From positions 1 through 64,000 of the forward strand of contig NZ_JACSYA010000027.1 of NCBI RefSeq assembly GCF_029870285.1: 64,000 nt of DNA, given 5' to 3'. The notes under the pieces were generated by a model. That model was not told the origin of the DNA and did not search any database. It was given only the letters and a program-made list of their open reading frames with translations. The stretch's first letter is position 1. Each line of letters begins with the position of its first letter. Source of the DNA: Delftia sp. PS-11 (GTDB taxonomy: Bacteria > Pseudomonadota > Gammaproteobacteria > Burkholderiales > Burkholderiaceae_C). A program made the position numbers and the translations under genes. Below, piece by piece: positions 54,590-63,057 of the stretch.

Positions 54590-55168
54590 ATGAGCCTGAT
54601 CGCCATTCGCAAACGCAGTCTGAATATCGAAACCATCTACCACGAAGGCGGACCCGCGCCGCAGCAGCCGCTGCGCGTGGCCTCGGCCTGCGCCGTGATC
54701 CGCAACCCCTACGCGGGCCACCATGAGCCCGATCTGATGCCCTTCATGGCCGAGCTGCGCAGCCTGGGCGAGCAGCTGGCGCAGGAACTGGTGGACACCC
54801 TGAGCAAGGACCAGGTCCAGGCCTATGGCAAGGCCGCCATCGTCGGCGTCCATGGGGAGCTGGAGCATGGCGCCGTCTGGCATGAAGCAGGCGGCTGGGC
54901 CATGCGCCAGGTCCTGGGCGAGCCCAAGGCCATCGTGCCGGCAGCCAAGGCCGTGGCTGCCACCGGATACCGCCTGATGATGCCGCTGCACTATATCCAC
55001 GCAGCCTATGTGCGCAGCCATTTCAACAGCACCGAGGTCGGCATCCAGGACGCGCCGCGTCCTGACGAAATCCTGTTCGCGCTGGCCATGGCCGATGGCG
55101 GACGCATCCACTCGCGCCTGGGCGGACTGACGCGTGAGCAGGTCAGTGTCCATGACGGCCAGCGCTGA
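54590..55168 (+). CDS. DUF1185 / amino acid synthesis family protein
   Basis: Protein of 192 aa of the DUF1185 family (called amino acid synthesis in Pfam, without a proven role in it). Recognisable segments are the N-terminal LIAIRKRSLNIETIYHEGG, RVASACAVIRNPYAGHHEPD, GKAAIVGVHGELEHGAVWHE and GYRLMMPLHYIHAAYVRSHF. Members often sit beside FAH, amidohydrolase or dioxygenase genes in catabolic clusters. It lies 46 bp after the Bug gene and overlaps the start of the VOC gene by 17 nt. No enzymatic activity can be assigned from the sequence. Confidence 0.85.
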   Translation: MSLIAIRKRSLNIETIYHEGGPAPQQPLRVASACAVIRNPYAGHHEPDLMPFMAELRSLGEQLAQELVDTLSKDQVQAYGKAAIVGVHGELEHGAVWHEAGGWAMRQVLGEPKAIVPAAKAVAATGYRLMMPLHYIHAAYVRSHFNSTEVGIQDAPRPDEILFALAMADGGRIHSRLGGLTREQVSVHDGQR

Positions 55169-55754
55169 CGCCAGGCACGCCATGCACACAGCCTATTGCG
55201 CCAACCTTGCGCACTGCGGCATCTTCTGCCGCGACCTGGAGGCCATGAAAGCCTTTTATTGCGGCGTGTTCGACATGCAGGAGACCGACCGGGGCCAGGG
55301 CGTGACTTTCCGCTTCGACATCGTCTTCCTGAGCGGACGCGAGGAACAGCACCACCAGCTGGCGCTGGCCGGCGGACGCGGCCTGCAGACCCCCAGCACA
55401 GTGATGCAGCTGTCCTTCAAGGTCCAGTGCCTGGACCATCTGCGGGAAGCGCGCCGCAGGGCCCTGGCCCTGGGCGCCACGCAGATGCGTGGGCTCAACC
55501 ATGGCAATGCGCTATCCATCTATTGCCTGGACCCCGAGGAAAACACGGTAGAGGTCTACCTCGACACGCCCTGGTACGTGAGCCAGCCCCATGGCGACCC
55601 GCTGGATCTGGACCTGGACGACGAGGCCATATGGGTCCAGACCGAACGCCTGGTGCACTCCGACCCCAGCTTCATGCCGGTCGACGAGTGGCGCCGCCAG
55701 TTCGTGCTGCGCGGGCAGGCGCTCAAGCAGGCAGCAGGGACCGCAGGCGGCTGA
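55152..55754 (+). CDS. VOC (glyoxalase/dioxygenase) family protein
   Basis: Protein of 200 aa with a vicinal oxygen chelate fold. Metal-binding positions are suggested by LAHCGIFCRDLEAMKAFYCG near residue 17, HHQLALAGGR near 75, and CLDPEENTVEVYLDTPWYVSQ near 125. This pattern is typical of extradiol dioxygenases and glyoxalase-like proteins; the C-terminal WVQTERLV and PSFMPVDEWRRQFV extension occurs in catechol 2,3-dioxygenase-like members. The start at 55152 overlaps the previous gene; ATG at 55182 is an alternative. A ring-opening role upstream of the FAH enzyme is plausible but unproven. Confidence 0.82.
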   Translation: MTASADARHAMHTAYCANLAHCGIFCRDLEAMKAFYCGVFDMQETDRGQGVTFRFDIVFLSGREEQHHQLALAGGRGLQTPSTVMQLSFKVQCLDHLREARRRALALGATQMRGLNHGNALSIYCLDPEENTVEVYLDTPWYVSQPHGDPLDLDLDDEAIWVQTERLVHSDPSFMPVDEWRRQFVLRGQALKQAAGTAGG

Positions 55755-55803
55755 AGCCTGCGCTGGTTGCCGCAGGGCGTTGCGCAGGCCATAATGGCAG
55801 GCT

Positions 55804-56172
55804 ATGCACGCCCTACGTACCTCGTCTTTGTGGAAGCGCCTTGTCATGGCGTGGTTCCTGCTGACGCTGGGCGTTGCAGGAGCCTCGCCCTTCATCAGTC
55901 CCAAGACGATGGAGCTGCTGTGCTCGACGGCGGGCACGGCCAAGCTGGTGGTGTTCGACGAGCAAGGCCAGGCCCAGCCCACGGGACAGTCCTCGCTCGA
56001 TTGCCCGATGTGCCTGGCACCCATGCTGCCCCTGCCCCCGGTCAACCCGTGGGCGCCACCGTCCCAGCCGCTGGCGCATGCGCTGCAGCCATTGCAGGCG
56101 GCCCATATCGCGGCCCTGGTGGGTGCGCCACTGCCGCCACGCGGCCCTCCCTCTCTGTTCTCTCTGTTCTGA
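55804..56172 (+). CDS. DUF2946-family small exported protein
   Basis: Protein of 122 aa with an N-terminal hydrophobic signal segment (residues 11-29) and a CxxC-type motif in DCPMCLAPM, followed by a Pro-rich tail (LPPVNPWAPPSQPLAHALQP). Family members are found next to copper genes such as TonB-dependent copper receptors and cupredoxins. It lies 270 bp upstream of a TonB-dependent receptor, and a second DUF2946 gene follows that receptor. Copper binding or delivery in the envelope is inferred from context and the Cys/Met motif. Confidence 0.75.
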   Translation: MHALRTSSLWKRLVMAWFLLTLGVAGASPFISPKTMELLCSTAGTAKLVVFDEQGQAQPTGQSSLDCPMCLAPMLPLPPVNPWAPPSQPLAHALQPLQAAHIAALVGAPLPPRGPPSLFSLF

Positions 56173-56280
56173 TGGCGCCCGCCTGCCTGAGCATGCCGCA
56201 CGGCTGACAGGCAGCGGTCCGCGCCCCCCCACACACTGCATACGCTGGCCTGAATGGCTGGCTGCTCTGCCGTACGTGCT

Positions 56281-56310
56281 TGCCTTTGCCTTTGTCTTTG
56301 TCTTTGCCTT
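56281..56310. repeat. Five-copy hexamer TGYCTT repeat
   Basis: TGCCTT TGCCTT TGTCTT TGTCTT TGCCTT in tandem, 132 bp upstream of the TonB-dependent receptor start. Being a multiple of 6 and outside the gene, copy changes would alter promoter or leader spacing and not the reading frame. Confidence 0.8.
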
Positions 56311-56441
56311 CAGGACTTTGGCGGCGTACAGGCAGGGCCATTGCTGCCAGACCCTCTGGATCACACCACCGCTCCTTGTAACAAGCAAGGCATCCCTGCC
56401 CATGGGCCGGGCCATGCCTGCGCAGCCCTGAGAAATACACC

Positions 56442-58523
56442 ATGACCCACAATTGCCATGTTCTGCATGCACAGCGGCAACCCCGGATGCACGCCCCGCT
56501 GCCGCTGGCACTGGCCATCTGCATGGGACTTGTCCACAGCGCCCACGGCCAGGAGCTGGGCGCTTCAACCCCGCAGGACTCCGTGCTTACCCTGGGGACG
56601 GTCCATATCGGCGCCAAGGCCTCTGGCCCGCTGTCCGCGCGCAGCGTGTTCAGTTCAGTGGACATCCTGGGGGCGGATGTGCTGGAAAACGAACATGCGG
56701 ACTACAGCTGGGAGCTGATGTCCAAGGCGCCCGGCGTGCAGGTCACGCAGTTCAAGCAGGGCACGGACGCGGGCCGCTTTTCCTTTCGCGGCTTCAACGG
56801 CGAAGGCCGGGTCAATGCGGTCAAGCTGCTGATCGACGGCATCCCGAGCAATGACAACGCAGGCGGCATGCCCTTCCTGGATGCGGTCTTCCCCCTGGAT
56901 ATCGAGGCCATCGAGATCGTGCGCGGCACCAACGACGCACGCTATGGCCTCAACAACATCGCCGGCAACGCCAACGTGATCACCCGCACGGGCGGCAACG
57001 AGGGCCGGGCCAGCGTGACCGTGGGCAGCTTCGGGACCAAGGAGTTTCAGGTGTCCAAGGGCATCGAGAGCGGCAACTGGAGCCAGAACTATTTTCTGGC
57101 CTGGCGCGATTCGGACGGCTACCGTGACCATGCCGACGCGCGCAAGCTGTCCCTGGCTGGCAAGTGGTTCTACACCTCGGACGATGGCCGCTGGCGCACC
57201 GGCGTGATCGCGCGCTACTACCGCAACAATGCATTGGAGTCGGGCTACCTCACCTACGAAGACGCCATCAAGGCGCCGCGCAGCTCGCCCGCCTATGCCG
57301 CTGCCGACCGCAGCGAGCGCGAAACGGGCCAGCTCAGCGCCCACCTCGATGGCGAGCTGACGCCCGAGCTGTCGCTGTCGGCCAAGGTCTATGCCAACCA
57401 GTACGAAAACCGGCGCTGGGTGCGCTTTTCTGCGGCAGGCTCGCAGCAGGAGCGCTACAACGACGAGCAGCAGCAAGGCGCCATCACCACGCTGACCTGG
57501 CGGCCCAAGGTCACCTGGGCCCATGAATTCACGCTGGAAGGCGGGCTCGACGCACAGCAGCAGAGCAACCTGGGCCAGCGCTACCGGACCACGGACCGCG
57601 TGCGCACCTCGCAGTTCCGTGACTGGGACTTCGACCTCAACACCCAGGGCGCCTATGTGCAGGCCGTGATCCGTCCGGTCGAAAACCTCAGGATCATCCC
57701 GGCGCTGCGCGTGGACAACGTCGATGGCTACTTCATCGACCGCCTCACCGGCAACCGCGCCCCCGTGCACGACTACGGACTCATCAAGCAGCCCAAGATC
57801 AGCGTGGCCTATACCCTGAACCCGCAGGCCAGCGTCTATGCCAACTGGGGGCGGACCTTCCAGATCGGCGCAGGCATCGATGCCTACCGCACGCAGCAGC
57901 GCAACCTCAGCCCCTCCATCAACGATGGCTGGGAGGCAGGCGTCAAGTTCTCGCCCCTGCCCTGGCTGCATGGCCGCGTGGCCTACTGGGAGCAGCGCGC
58001 TTCCGGCGAAGTGGCACGGGTGCTGGGCGTGGACGGCCTGCCTGACCCCGGCGGCCTGGGCAATGTGGGCAAGACGCTGCGCAAGGGCTACGACATCCAG
58101 CTGCACATGAAGCCCCATGCCCGCACTACGGCCTGGATCGCCTACTCCCATCAGGTGGCACGCATTACCGCGCCCGACCCCAGCGCGCCTGCCACGCTGG
58201 GCAAGGAGATCGAGAACGTGCCGCACTACCTGGTCTCGGCCGGCGTGGACTGGCAGGCCACGGACCGGCTCAAGCTGTCGGCCTGGGGCAATGCACAGGG
58301 CGACTACTACCTGGAGCGCACCAACACCCTGGGCCGCACCGGCAAATTCGCCGTGCTGAACCTGGGCGCCAGCTACCGGCTCTCGGAAAAGACGGACCTG
58401 AGCCTGCAGGTCAAGAACGTCACCAACCGCAAGTACGTCTACGCCTGGTATGACAGCGGCTCTTCGGGCTATTCGCCCGCTGACGGACGCGGCATCTACG
58501 CCAGCGTCAGCACACGGTTCTGA
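56442..58523 (+). CDS. TonB-dependent outer-membrane receptor
   Basis: Outer-membrane receptor of 693 aa. The signal peptide ends near SAHGQ. A plug domain follows (SVDILGADVLENEHADYSWE, GRFSFRGFNGEGRVNAVKLL, DGIPSNDNAGGMPFLDAV, IEIVRGTNDARYGLNNIAGN), then a 22-strand type barrel ending in aromatic F (ASVSTRF). It would import a ligand across the outer membrane using TonB energy. Neighbouring DUF2946 and MbnP/MbnH genes point to copper or a copper chelate; a siderophore is the alternative. ATG at 56442 leaves a 15-residue N-terminal stretch before a second Met (MHAPLPLALAIC) that could be the true start at 56487. Confidence 0.9.
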   Translation: MTHNCHVLHAQRQPRMHAPLPLALAICMGLVHSAHGQELGASTPQDSVLTLGTVHIGAKASGPLSARSVFSSVDILGADVLENEHADYSWELMSKAPGVQVTQFKQGTDAGRFSFRGFNGEGRVNAVKLLIDGIPSNDNAGGMPFLDAVFPLDIEAIEIVRGTNDARYGLNNIAGNANVITRTGGNEGRASVTVGSFGTKEFQVSKGIESGNWSQNYFLAWRDSDGYRDHADARKLSLAGKWFYTSDDGRWRTGVIARYYRNNALESGYLTYEDAIKAPRSSPAYAAADRSERETGQLSAHLDGELTPELSLSAKVYANQYENRRWVRFSAAGSQQERYNDEQQQGAITTLTWRPKVTWAHEFTLEGGLDAQQQSNLGQRYRTTDRVRTSQFRDWDFDLNTQGAYVQAVIRPVENLRIIPALRVDNVDGYFIDRLTGNRAPVHDYGLIKQPKISVAYTLNPQASVYANWGRTFQIGAGIDAYRTQQRNLSPSINDGWEAGVKFSPLPWLHGRVAYWEQRASGEVARVLGVDGLPDPGGLGNVGKTLRKGYDIQLHMKPHARTTAWIAYSHQVARITAPDPSAPATLGKEIENVPHYLVSAGVDWQATDRLKLSAWGNAQGDYYLERTNTLGRTGKFAVLNLGASYRLSEKTDLSLQVKNVTNRKYVYAWYDSGSSGYSPADGRGIYASVSTRF

Positions 58524-58534
58524 CCGCATCCGCC

Positions 58535-58945
58535 ATGCACATGCTGCGTGCCTGCCGCGACCGTTTCGCCGCCTGGGCGATGGCTGCCCTGGTCTTTGCC
58601 ATCACGCATCCGGCCATCGCTGGCCTGGCTGCAGGGGCAGCGGCAGGCCGCGACCCGCTGACGATGGCGGCGATGCAAGTGTGCACGACAGGTGGCATGC
58701 AGCGGGTGCAGGCAGATGCCGCTGAAGAGTCTGGTGATACGCCACTGGCCCAAACAGCCGGCGCAAGCCACTGCCCGTTGTGCCGCGCGCTGGGCGATCT
58801 GCCCTTGGATCTGTCACGCACGGACCTGCACTTTGCACTGAACGACACATCACGGCCTGCACCACCGCAGGTACCACGGCCCGCCGCTGACACCGTTGGC
58901 AGAGTGGTGCGGGCCACGCCTGTCAGAGCGCCGCCCACGGCCTGA
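58535..58945 (+). CDS. DUF2946-family small exported protein
   Basis: Protein of 136 aa with a hydrophobic signal segment (residues 10-34, FAAWAMAALVFAITHPAIAG) and a CxxC motif in ASHCPLCRALGDLPLDL. It resembles the DUF2946 protein at 55804 in layout. It begins 12 bp after the TonB-dependent receptor stop, so the two are co-transcribed. A role in copper handling in the periplasm is inferred from the motif and neighbours. Confidence 0.75.
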   Translation: MHMLRACRDRFAAWAMAALVFAITHPAIAGLAAGAAAGRDPLTMAAMQVCTTGGMQRVQADAAEESGDTPLAQTAGASHCPLCRALGDLPLDLSRTDLHFALNDTSRPAPPQVPRPAADTVGRVVRATPVRAPPTA

Positions 58946-59083
58946 CAGCCGCTCAACGCAGAGCCGTTTTTTCTTCATTTCCCTTGTCCTCAGACCATGC
59001 GAGGCCGCCGCAGCGCTGCCATGCAGGGTCCTGTCTGCCCGCGCGCCGCCATGGCTGGCCGCAGGCCATGAAAAACCGATTAC

Positions 59084-60019
59084 ATGCAACACTCTTTCCA
59101 TCACCCCCGCTTTTGCCTGACCGCTGCTGCCGCAGCACTGCCCCTGTTGCTGGCCGCCTGCGGCGGCTCGGGTGGCAGCGACAGCACACCGCCTGCCACA
59201 CCGGCCGGCCCCCAGGCCATCGCCATCGAGTTCACCGCCAAGGCCGGCAATCTGCCCGCCAAATGTGGCACGCCCATCAACGGCATCGGCACCAGCCAGG
59301 CCACCGTGGACCTGCACGACCTGCGCTTTTACGTCAGCGCCGTCTCGCTGATCACCGACAAGGACAAGACAGTGCCCGTCACCCTGGATGTCAATGACTG
59401 GCAAACCAAGGAAGTGGCGCTGATTGACCTGGAAGACGGCACGGGTGCCTGCGCCGATGCCGGCACACCGGCACAGAACACGCAGATCAAAGGCACGGTG
59501 CCTGCCGGCAGCTACAAGGGCCTCAGGATGACGGTGGGCGTGCCTTCGTCGGTCAACCATACCGACTACGCTGTCGCGCCCAAGCCGCTGGATGTGCAGG
59601 CCCTGGCCTGGTCCTGGCAGGCGGGCCGCAAGTTTGCGCAGATCGAGGTCAACCCTGCCGGTGGCGTGGCCCGGCCCGCGCCCGCAGCTGCCGGCAAGAC
59701 GTTCTATGTACACCTGGGCTCGACCGGCTGCACAGGCAACCCCGTGACGGGCGAGACCGTCAGCTGCGCGCGCCCCGACCGCATGGATCTGCGGTTCAGC
59801 GACTTCAACGCCAGCGCGCAGAAAGTGGTGCTGGACATTGCGCAATTGCTCAAAGGCTCCGATGTCAGGCAGGATCTGGGCGGTGCCGTGGGCTGCATGT
59901 CCGGCGCCACAGACCCGGAATGCGTGCCCATCTTCAGCGCTTTGCAGATTGATCTGACAACGGGCCGCTCCATCAACGAAGGCCGCAGCCAGTCCGTCTT
60001 CCGTACCGAGGCCAAATAA
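59084..60019 (+). CDS. MbnP-family copper-binding lipoprotein
   Basis: Protein of 311 aa of the MbnP (metallo-mystery pair four-Cys) family. A lipoprotein signal ends LLLAAC followed by GGSGGS. The characteristic IAIEFTAKAGNLPAKCG opening is followed by DLRFYVSAVSLI, GTGACADAG and the Trp-containing ALAWSWQAGRKFAQIEV. Trp176 and Trp178 are candidates for the tryptophan that the partner MbnH oxidises to kynurenine in studied pairs, creating a copper site. Six Cys follow the signal. It overlaps the mbnH start by one base (TAATG). Confidence 0.9.
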   Translation: MQHSFHHPRFCLTAAAAALPLLLAACGGSGGSDSTPPATPAGPQAIAIEFTAKAGNLPAKCGTPINGIGTSQATVDLHDLRFYVSAVSLITDKDKTVPVTLDVNDWQTKEVALIDLEDGTGACADAGTPAQNTQIKGTVPAGSYKGLRMTVGVPSSVNHTDYAVAPKPLDVQALAWSWQAGRKFAQIEVNPAGGVARPAPAAAGKTFYVHLGSTGCTGNPVTGETVSCARPDRMDLRFSDFNASAQKVVLDIAQLLKGSDVRQDLGGAVGCMSGATDPECVPIFSALQIDLTTGRSINEGRSQSVFRTEAK

Positions 60020-61218
60020 TGCGCAAGCCCCATTCGCTGCAGCGGATGGCGGCGCGCACCGCCGCTTTGTGCGGCCTTGCCGGGGCCTTGGCCCTGGCAG
60101 GCTGCGGGGGCGGCGGCACCTCCGTCCACGATGACTCCGCAACCCGCGCAGGCTGGTCCTGGGCGCTGCCGTCCTTTTTCCCCACCCCAAGGGTGCCGGA
60201 CACCAACCCCATGACGGCGGAAAAAGTCGAACTGGGCCGCTTCCTGTTCTACGACAGGCGCCTGTCCGGCAATGGCACGCAGGCCTGTGCGAGCTGCCAT
60301 GTCCAGTCCAAGGCTTTCACCGATGGACTGACGACTTCGCTGGGATCTACAGGCCAGGCGCACCCGCGCAACGCGCAGGGGCTGGCCAATGTGGTCTACA
60401 ACGCCACGCTAACCTGGGCCAACCCGTCCCTGGTGACCCTGGAAAAGCAGATGGAGACCCCGCTGTTCGGCACGGACCCGGTGGAGATGGGCGTCAATGA
60501 CAGGAACAAGGATGAAATCCTTGCGCGGCTGGCCGCCGACGCCGGCTACAACCAGCGCTTCGCCAAGGCGTACCCTGGCCAGGGATCGCCCATCACCTGG
60601 GGCAATGTGATCCATGCAATTGCAGCATTCCAGCGCACCATCCTCTCGGGCAACAGCAAGTACGACCAGTACCTGAAGGGCAGCACCGCACTGAGTGCCG
60701 CCGAGCAGCGCGGCATGAGCCTGTTCTTTGGTGAGAAAGCCGAGTGCTTTCACTGCCACAGCAGCTTCAATTTCAATGACCAGATCGTGCATGCAGGCAG
60801 CCGCATCGTCGAGACCCCGTTCCACAACACGGGCCTGTACAACATCGGCGGCACGGGCGCTTTCCCCGAGCCCAACAGAGGCGTCTATGAGCTGACCCAG
60901 CTTGTCAAGGACATGGGAAAGTTCCGTGCGCCCAGCCTGCGCAATGTCGAGGTCACCGGCCCCTACATGCATGACGGCAGCATCGAGACGCTGGAGCAAG
61001 TGCTGGAGTTCTATGCCGCCGGCGGGCGCAACATCACGTCCGGCCCCCATGCAGGTGACGGACGCGCCAATCCCAACAAGAACGACTTCATCAACCAGAT
61101 CGCGCTGACGGCCGGCGACAGGGCCGATCTGCTGGCGTTTCTCAAGACTCTGACGGACCATGAGCTGCTCACCACCCCCAAGCTGTCCGACCCCTTCTCC
61201 AGCCAGGCGGGCCAATAG
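60019..61218 (+). CDS. MbnH-family di-heme enzyme
   Basis: MauG-type di-heme protein of 399 aa, exported as a lipoprotein (signal ending LAGC, GGGGT follows). Two heme-c motifs are seen: CASCH at residues 90-94 and CFHCH at 243-247. Family segments are EKVELGRFLFYDRRLSGNGTQ, EKQMETPLFGTDPVEMGVN and FRAPSLRNVEVTGPYMHDGS, the latter supplying a distal heme ligand region. In characterised pairs MbnH modifies a Trp of MbnP to kynurenine. The one-base overlap with mbnP shows tight coupling. An alternative is a cytochrome c peroxidase, less likely given the partner. Confidence 0.93.
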   Translation: MRKPHSLQRMAARTAALCGLAGALALAGCGGGGTSVHDDSATRAGWSWALPSFFPTPRVPDTNPMTAEKVELGRFLFYDRRLSGNGTQACASCHVQSKAFTDGLTTSLGSTGQAHPRNAQGLANVVYNATLTWANPSLVTLEKQMETPLFGTDPVEMGVNDRNKDEILARLAADAGYNQRFAKAYPGQGSPITWGNVIHAIAAFQRTILSGNSKYDQYLKGSTALSAAEQRGMSLFFGEKAECFHCHSSFNFNDQIVHAGSRIVETPFHNTGLYNIGGTGAFPEPNRGVYELTQLVKDMGKFRAPSLRNVEVTGPYMHDGSIETLEQVLEFYAAGGRNITSGPHAGDGRANPNKNDFINQIALTAGDRADLLAFLKTLTDHELLTTPKLSDPFSSQAGQ

Positions 61219-61219
61219 C

Positions 61220-62470
61220 ATGCGTCACAAGCACACCACAGCATGCAAGCCGCAGCCGGCCCTTGCCGCAACGGCAATGGCGCTGGCGTTGGCCTTGATG
61301 GCAGGCACTGCTGCAGCGCATACCGCCGAAGAGGCCATACCGACCGCCAATGGGCTGCGCATCGACATGGCCGCCGTGACAGCCTACATGCACGGCAGCA
61401 CCACCGTCCCGGCCCCGCGGCTGGCGGGCACGCTGGGCCTGGGGGATACACCCGGTGACCAGCGCGGCTGGCAGCTGGAGCATGGCACGCTGGGCGCCGG
61501 TTTGCGCGTCTCCCCCCAACTGGGGGCCAACATCGTGATGGGCTGGCATGGCAGCGACCCAGCCCACGTGGAGGCCGCCTGGATGGAAGCGCGCAGCGGC
61601 TCAGGCGCCGAGCTGACCCTGGGCGCAGGCCGCAACCGCGTGCCCATGGGGCAAGTGCTCACGCGTGCCGGGCACTTCGACCGCTACGGCCAGATGCCGC
61701 TGGCCAAGCGGGCCGCCTTCAACGGCGACTGGATCGAGGATGGCATCAACGCTGCCTGGCGTCCCCACCTGCAAGGCGCCATGTCCTGGCTGCAGGGTAT
61801 TGACCTGGGGCTGTGGCGCGCCCGGCGCTTTCCCGGCAGCAACAACGCCGCCTGGGCGCCCGTCGTGCATGCCAACGCCGCCTGGACCTCGGTCGAAGCC
61901 GACGTGTTCTACAGCCGCCTACAGCCCCAGGGGCGTGGCGCTTATGTGCAACGGGCCAACAGCGGGCACATCCATACGGCGCCCCAGTGCAATGCCAGCC
62001 TGCGCGACATCACCTGCTTCGATGGCACCGTGGACCTGGCCGGGGCCAGCGCCACCTGGACCACGCCGCTGCAGGGCGTCAAGCTCACCGGAGCAGGCAT
62101 CTGGCGGCGCGAAAGCGGCAGCCTCTATTCGCAAAATGGCGATACGGCCTACCAGGGCAAGACTCTGGGCGGCTGGCTGGAGGTACTGTGGCAGCCCAGC
62201 GCGCAATGGGATGTGGGCGTGCGGCAGGAATGGCTCAAAAGCACCAACCATGTCAGCGGACCTGGCGCCCTGCTGGTGGCAACGGATGCCAATCTGCTGC
62301 CCAACAACCCCTCTCGCCGCTTCACGGCCATGGTGGGGTGGCGGCCCGTGAAAAGCCTGCTGATCGCGCTCGAAGCCGGGCGGGAGCACATTGCCGGCAA
62401 GGGCAATACGGTCGCTGGCCTGCGGCTGGTATGGACCCCTGGCGCCGTGTTTGAAAAAACCGGGCCGTGA
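61220..62470 (+). CDS. Exported protein of unknown function in copper locus
   Basis: Protein of 416 aa starting one base after the mbnH stop, so part of the same unit. A signal peptide ends near AAAHTAEE. The mature sequence has alternating polar/hydrophobic stretches, many Gly, Trp and Tyr residues and repeated short strands (GAGLRVSPQLGANIVMGWHG, GAELTLGAGRNRVPMG, WLEVLWQPSAQWDVGVRQEW, AMVGWRPVKSLLIALEAGRE), suggesting an outer-membrane beta-barrel. The end LVWTPGAVFEKTGP lacks the final aromatic residue usual in barrels. I do not recognise a named family. A pore or anchor for copper transport is only a guess. Confidence 0.8.
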   Translation: MRHKHTTACKPQPALAATAMALALALMAGTAAAHTAEEAIPTANGLRIDMAAVTAYMHGSTTVPAPRLAGTLGLGDTPGDQRGWQLEHGTLGAGLRVSPQLGANIVMGWHGSDPAHVEAAWMEARSGSGAELTLGAGRNRVPMGQVLTRAGHFDRYGQMPLAKRAAFNGDWIEDGINAAWRPHLQGAMSWLQGIDLGLWRARRFPGSNNAAWAPVVHANAAWTSVEADVFYSRLQPQGRGAYVQRANSGHIHTAPQCNASLRDITCFDGTVDLAGASATWTTPLQGVKLTGAGIWRRESGSLYSQNGDTAYQGKTLGGWLEVLWQPSAQWDVGVRQEWLKSTNHVSGPGALLVATDANLLPNNPSRRFTAMVGWRPVKSLLIALEAGREHIAGKGNTVAGLRLVWTPGAVFEKTGP

Positions 62471-62506
62471 AGGCACGCTGAAGGTGGGGGCGATACAATT
62501 GCAGGC

Positions 62507-62968
62507 ATGTCGCGTGCGATCCGGGAAATCCCTCTGCGAAGCGCGGTGCTGCTGTTGTTGATCATGGTGGCGCAGCTGCTGGCTCCGCTGCTGCACAGCC
62601 ATTTCGGGACACCCAACCGCGATGGCCTGCATGTGCACGCAGCGCCATCGCGTGTGGCTGATTCGCATTTCCACCTCTTCACGGCCCACGGCACGCTGGG
62701 CGATGAGCATTCATCGCACGCCCTGCCCTCAGATGCCGAACCCTTCGAAGTCGATGTGCAGGATGCCCTGCAGCCGCTGGACCTGCTGGCCCTGCCGGCC
62801 ATGGCGCTCATCGGCCTGGCCCTGCTGACCCTGGGGCTGCGCGCTGCACGCATGCGCTGCAGCGCGCCACGGCCCACGCCCAGCCCCGAACCCTTGCGCC
62901 TGAGCCCGTGCTGGCGCGGCCGGGTGATACGCCCCAGCCCTGCACAGGCACCTCCCCTGGCCTCCTGA
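62507..62968 (+). CDS. His-rich small membrane protein
   Basis: Protein of 153 aa. An N-terminal hydrophobic segment (residues 10-30, SAVLLLLIMVAQLLAPLLHS) is followed by a His-rich stretch (HSHFGTPN, GLHVHAAPS, DSHFHLFTAHG, DEHSSHAL), then a second hydrophobic segment (LLALPAMALIGLALLTLGLR) and a Pro/Arg tail. The histidines could bind copper, zinc or nickel. It lies between the MbnP/H unit and the efflux adaptor. Family not recognised. Confidence 0.7.
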   Translation: MSRAIREIPLRSAVLLLLIMVAQLLAPLLHSHFGTPNRDGLHVHAAPSRVADSHFHLFTAHGTLGDEHSSHALPSDAEPFEVDVQDALQPLDLLALPAMALIGLALLTLGLRAARMRCSAPRPTPSPEPLRLSPCWRGRVIRPSPAQAPPLAS

Positions 62969-63057
62969 CCTGCCGGCCCGCCAGGGCCGGCCACTGACCG
63001 CCTGCACACCTGCTGGGCCTGTGCGGACGGCGTTCGTCGTATTCACCGGAGTCAGGA

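Noticed and set aside
56173..56441. Cobalamin or other riboswitch upstream of the TonB-dependent receptor
   Set aside because: I looked for conserved B12-box-like sequence and a long structured leader and saw only the hexamer repeat.
55813..56568. 251-residue minus frame with KAKTKTKAK repeat
   Set aside because: The repeat is the translation of the hexamer tract; the frame runs antisense through the DUF2946 gene and has no domain.
56655..58529. 624-residue antisense frame opposite the TonB-dependent receptor
   Set aside because: High-GC antisense frame rich in Ala, Gly, Val and His with no domain; the receptor on the plus strand has clear plug and barrel motifs.
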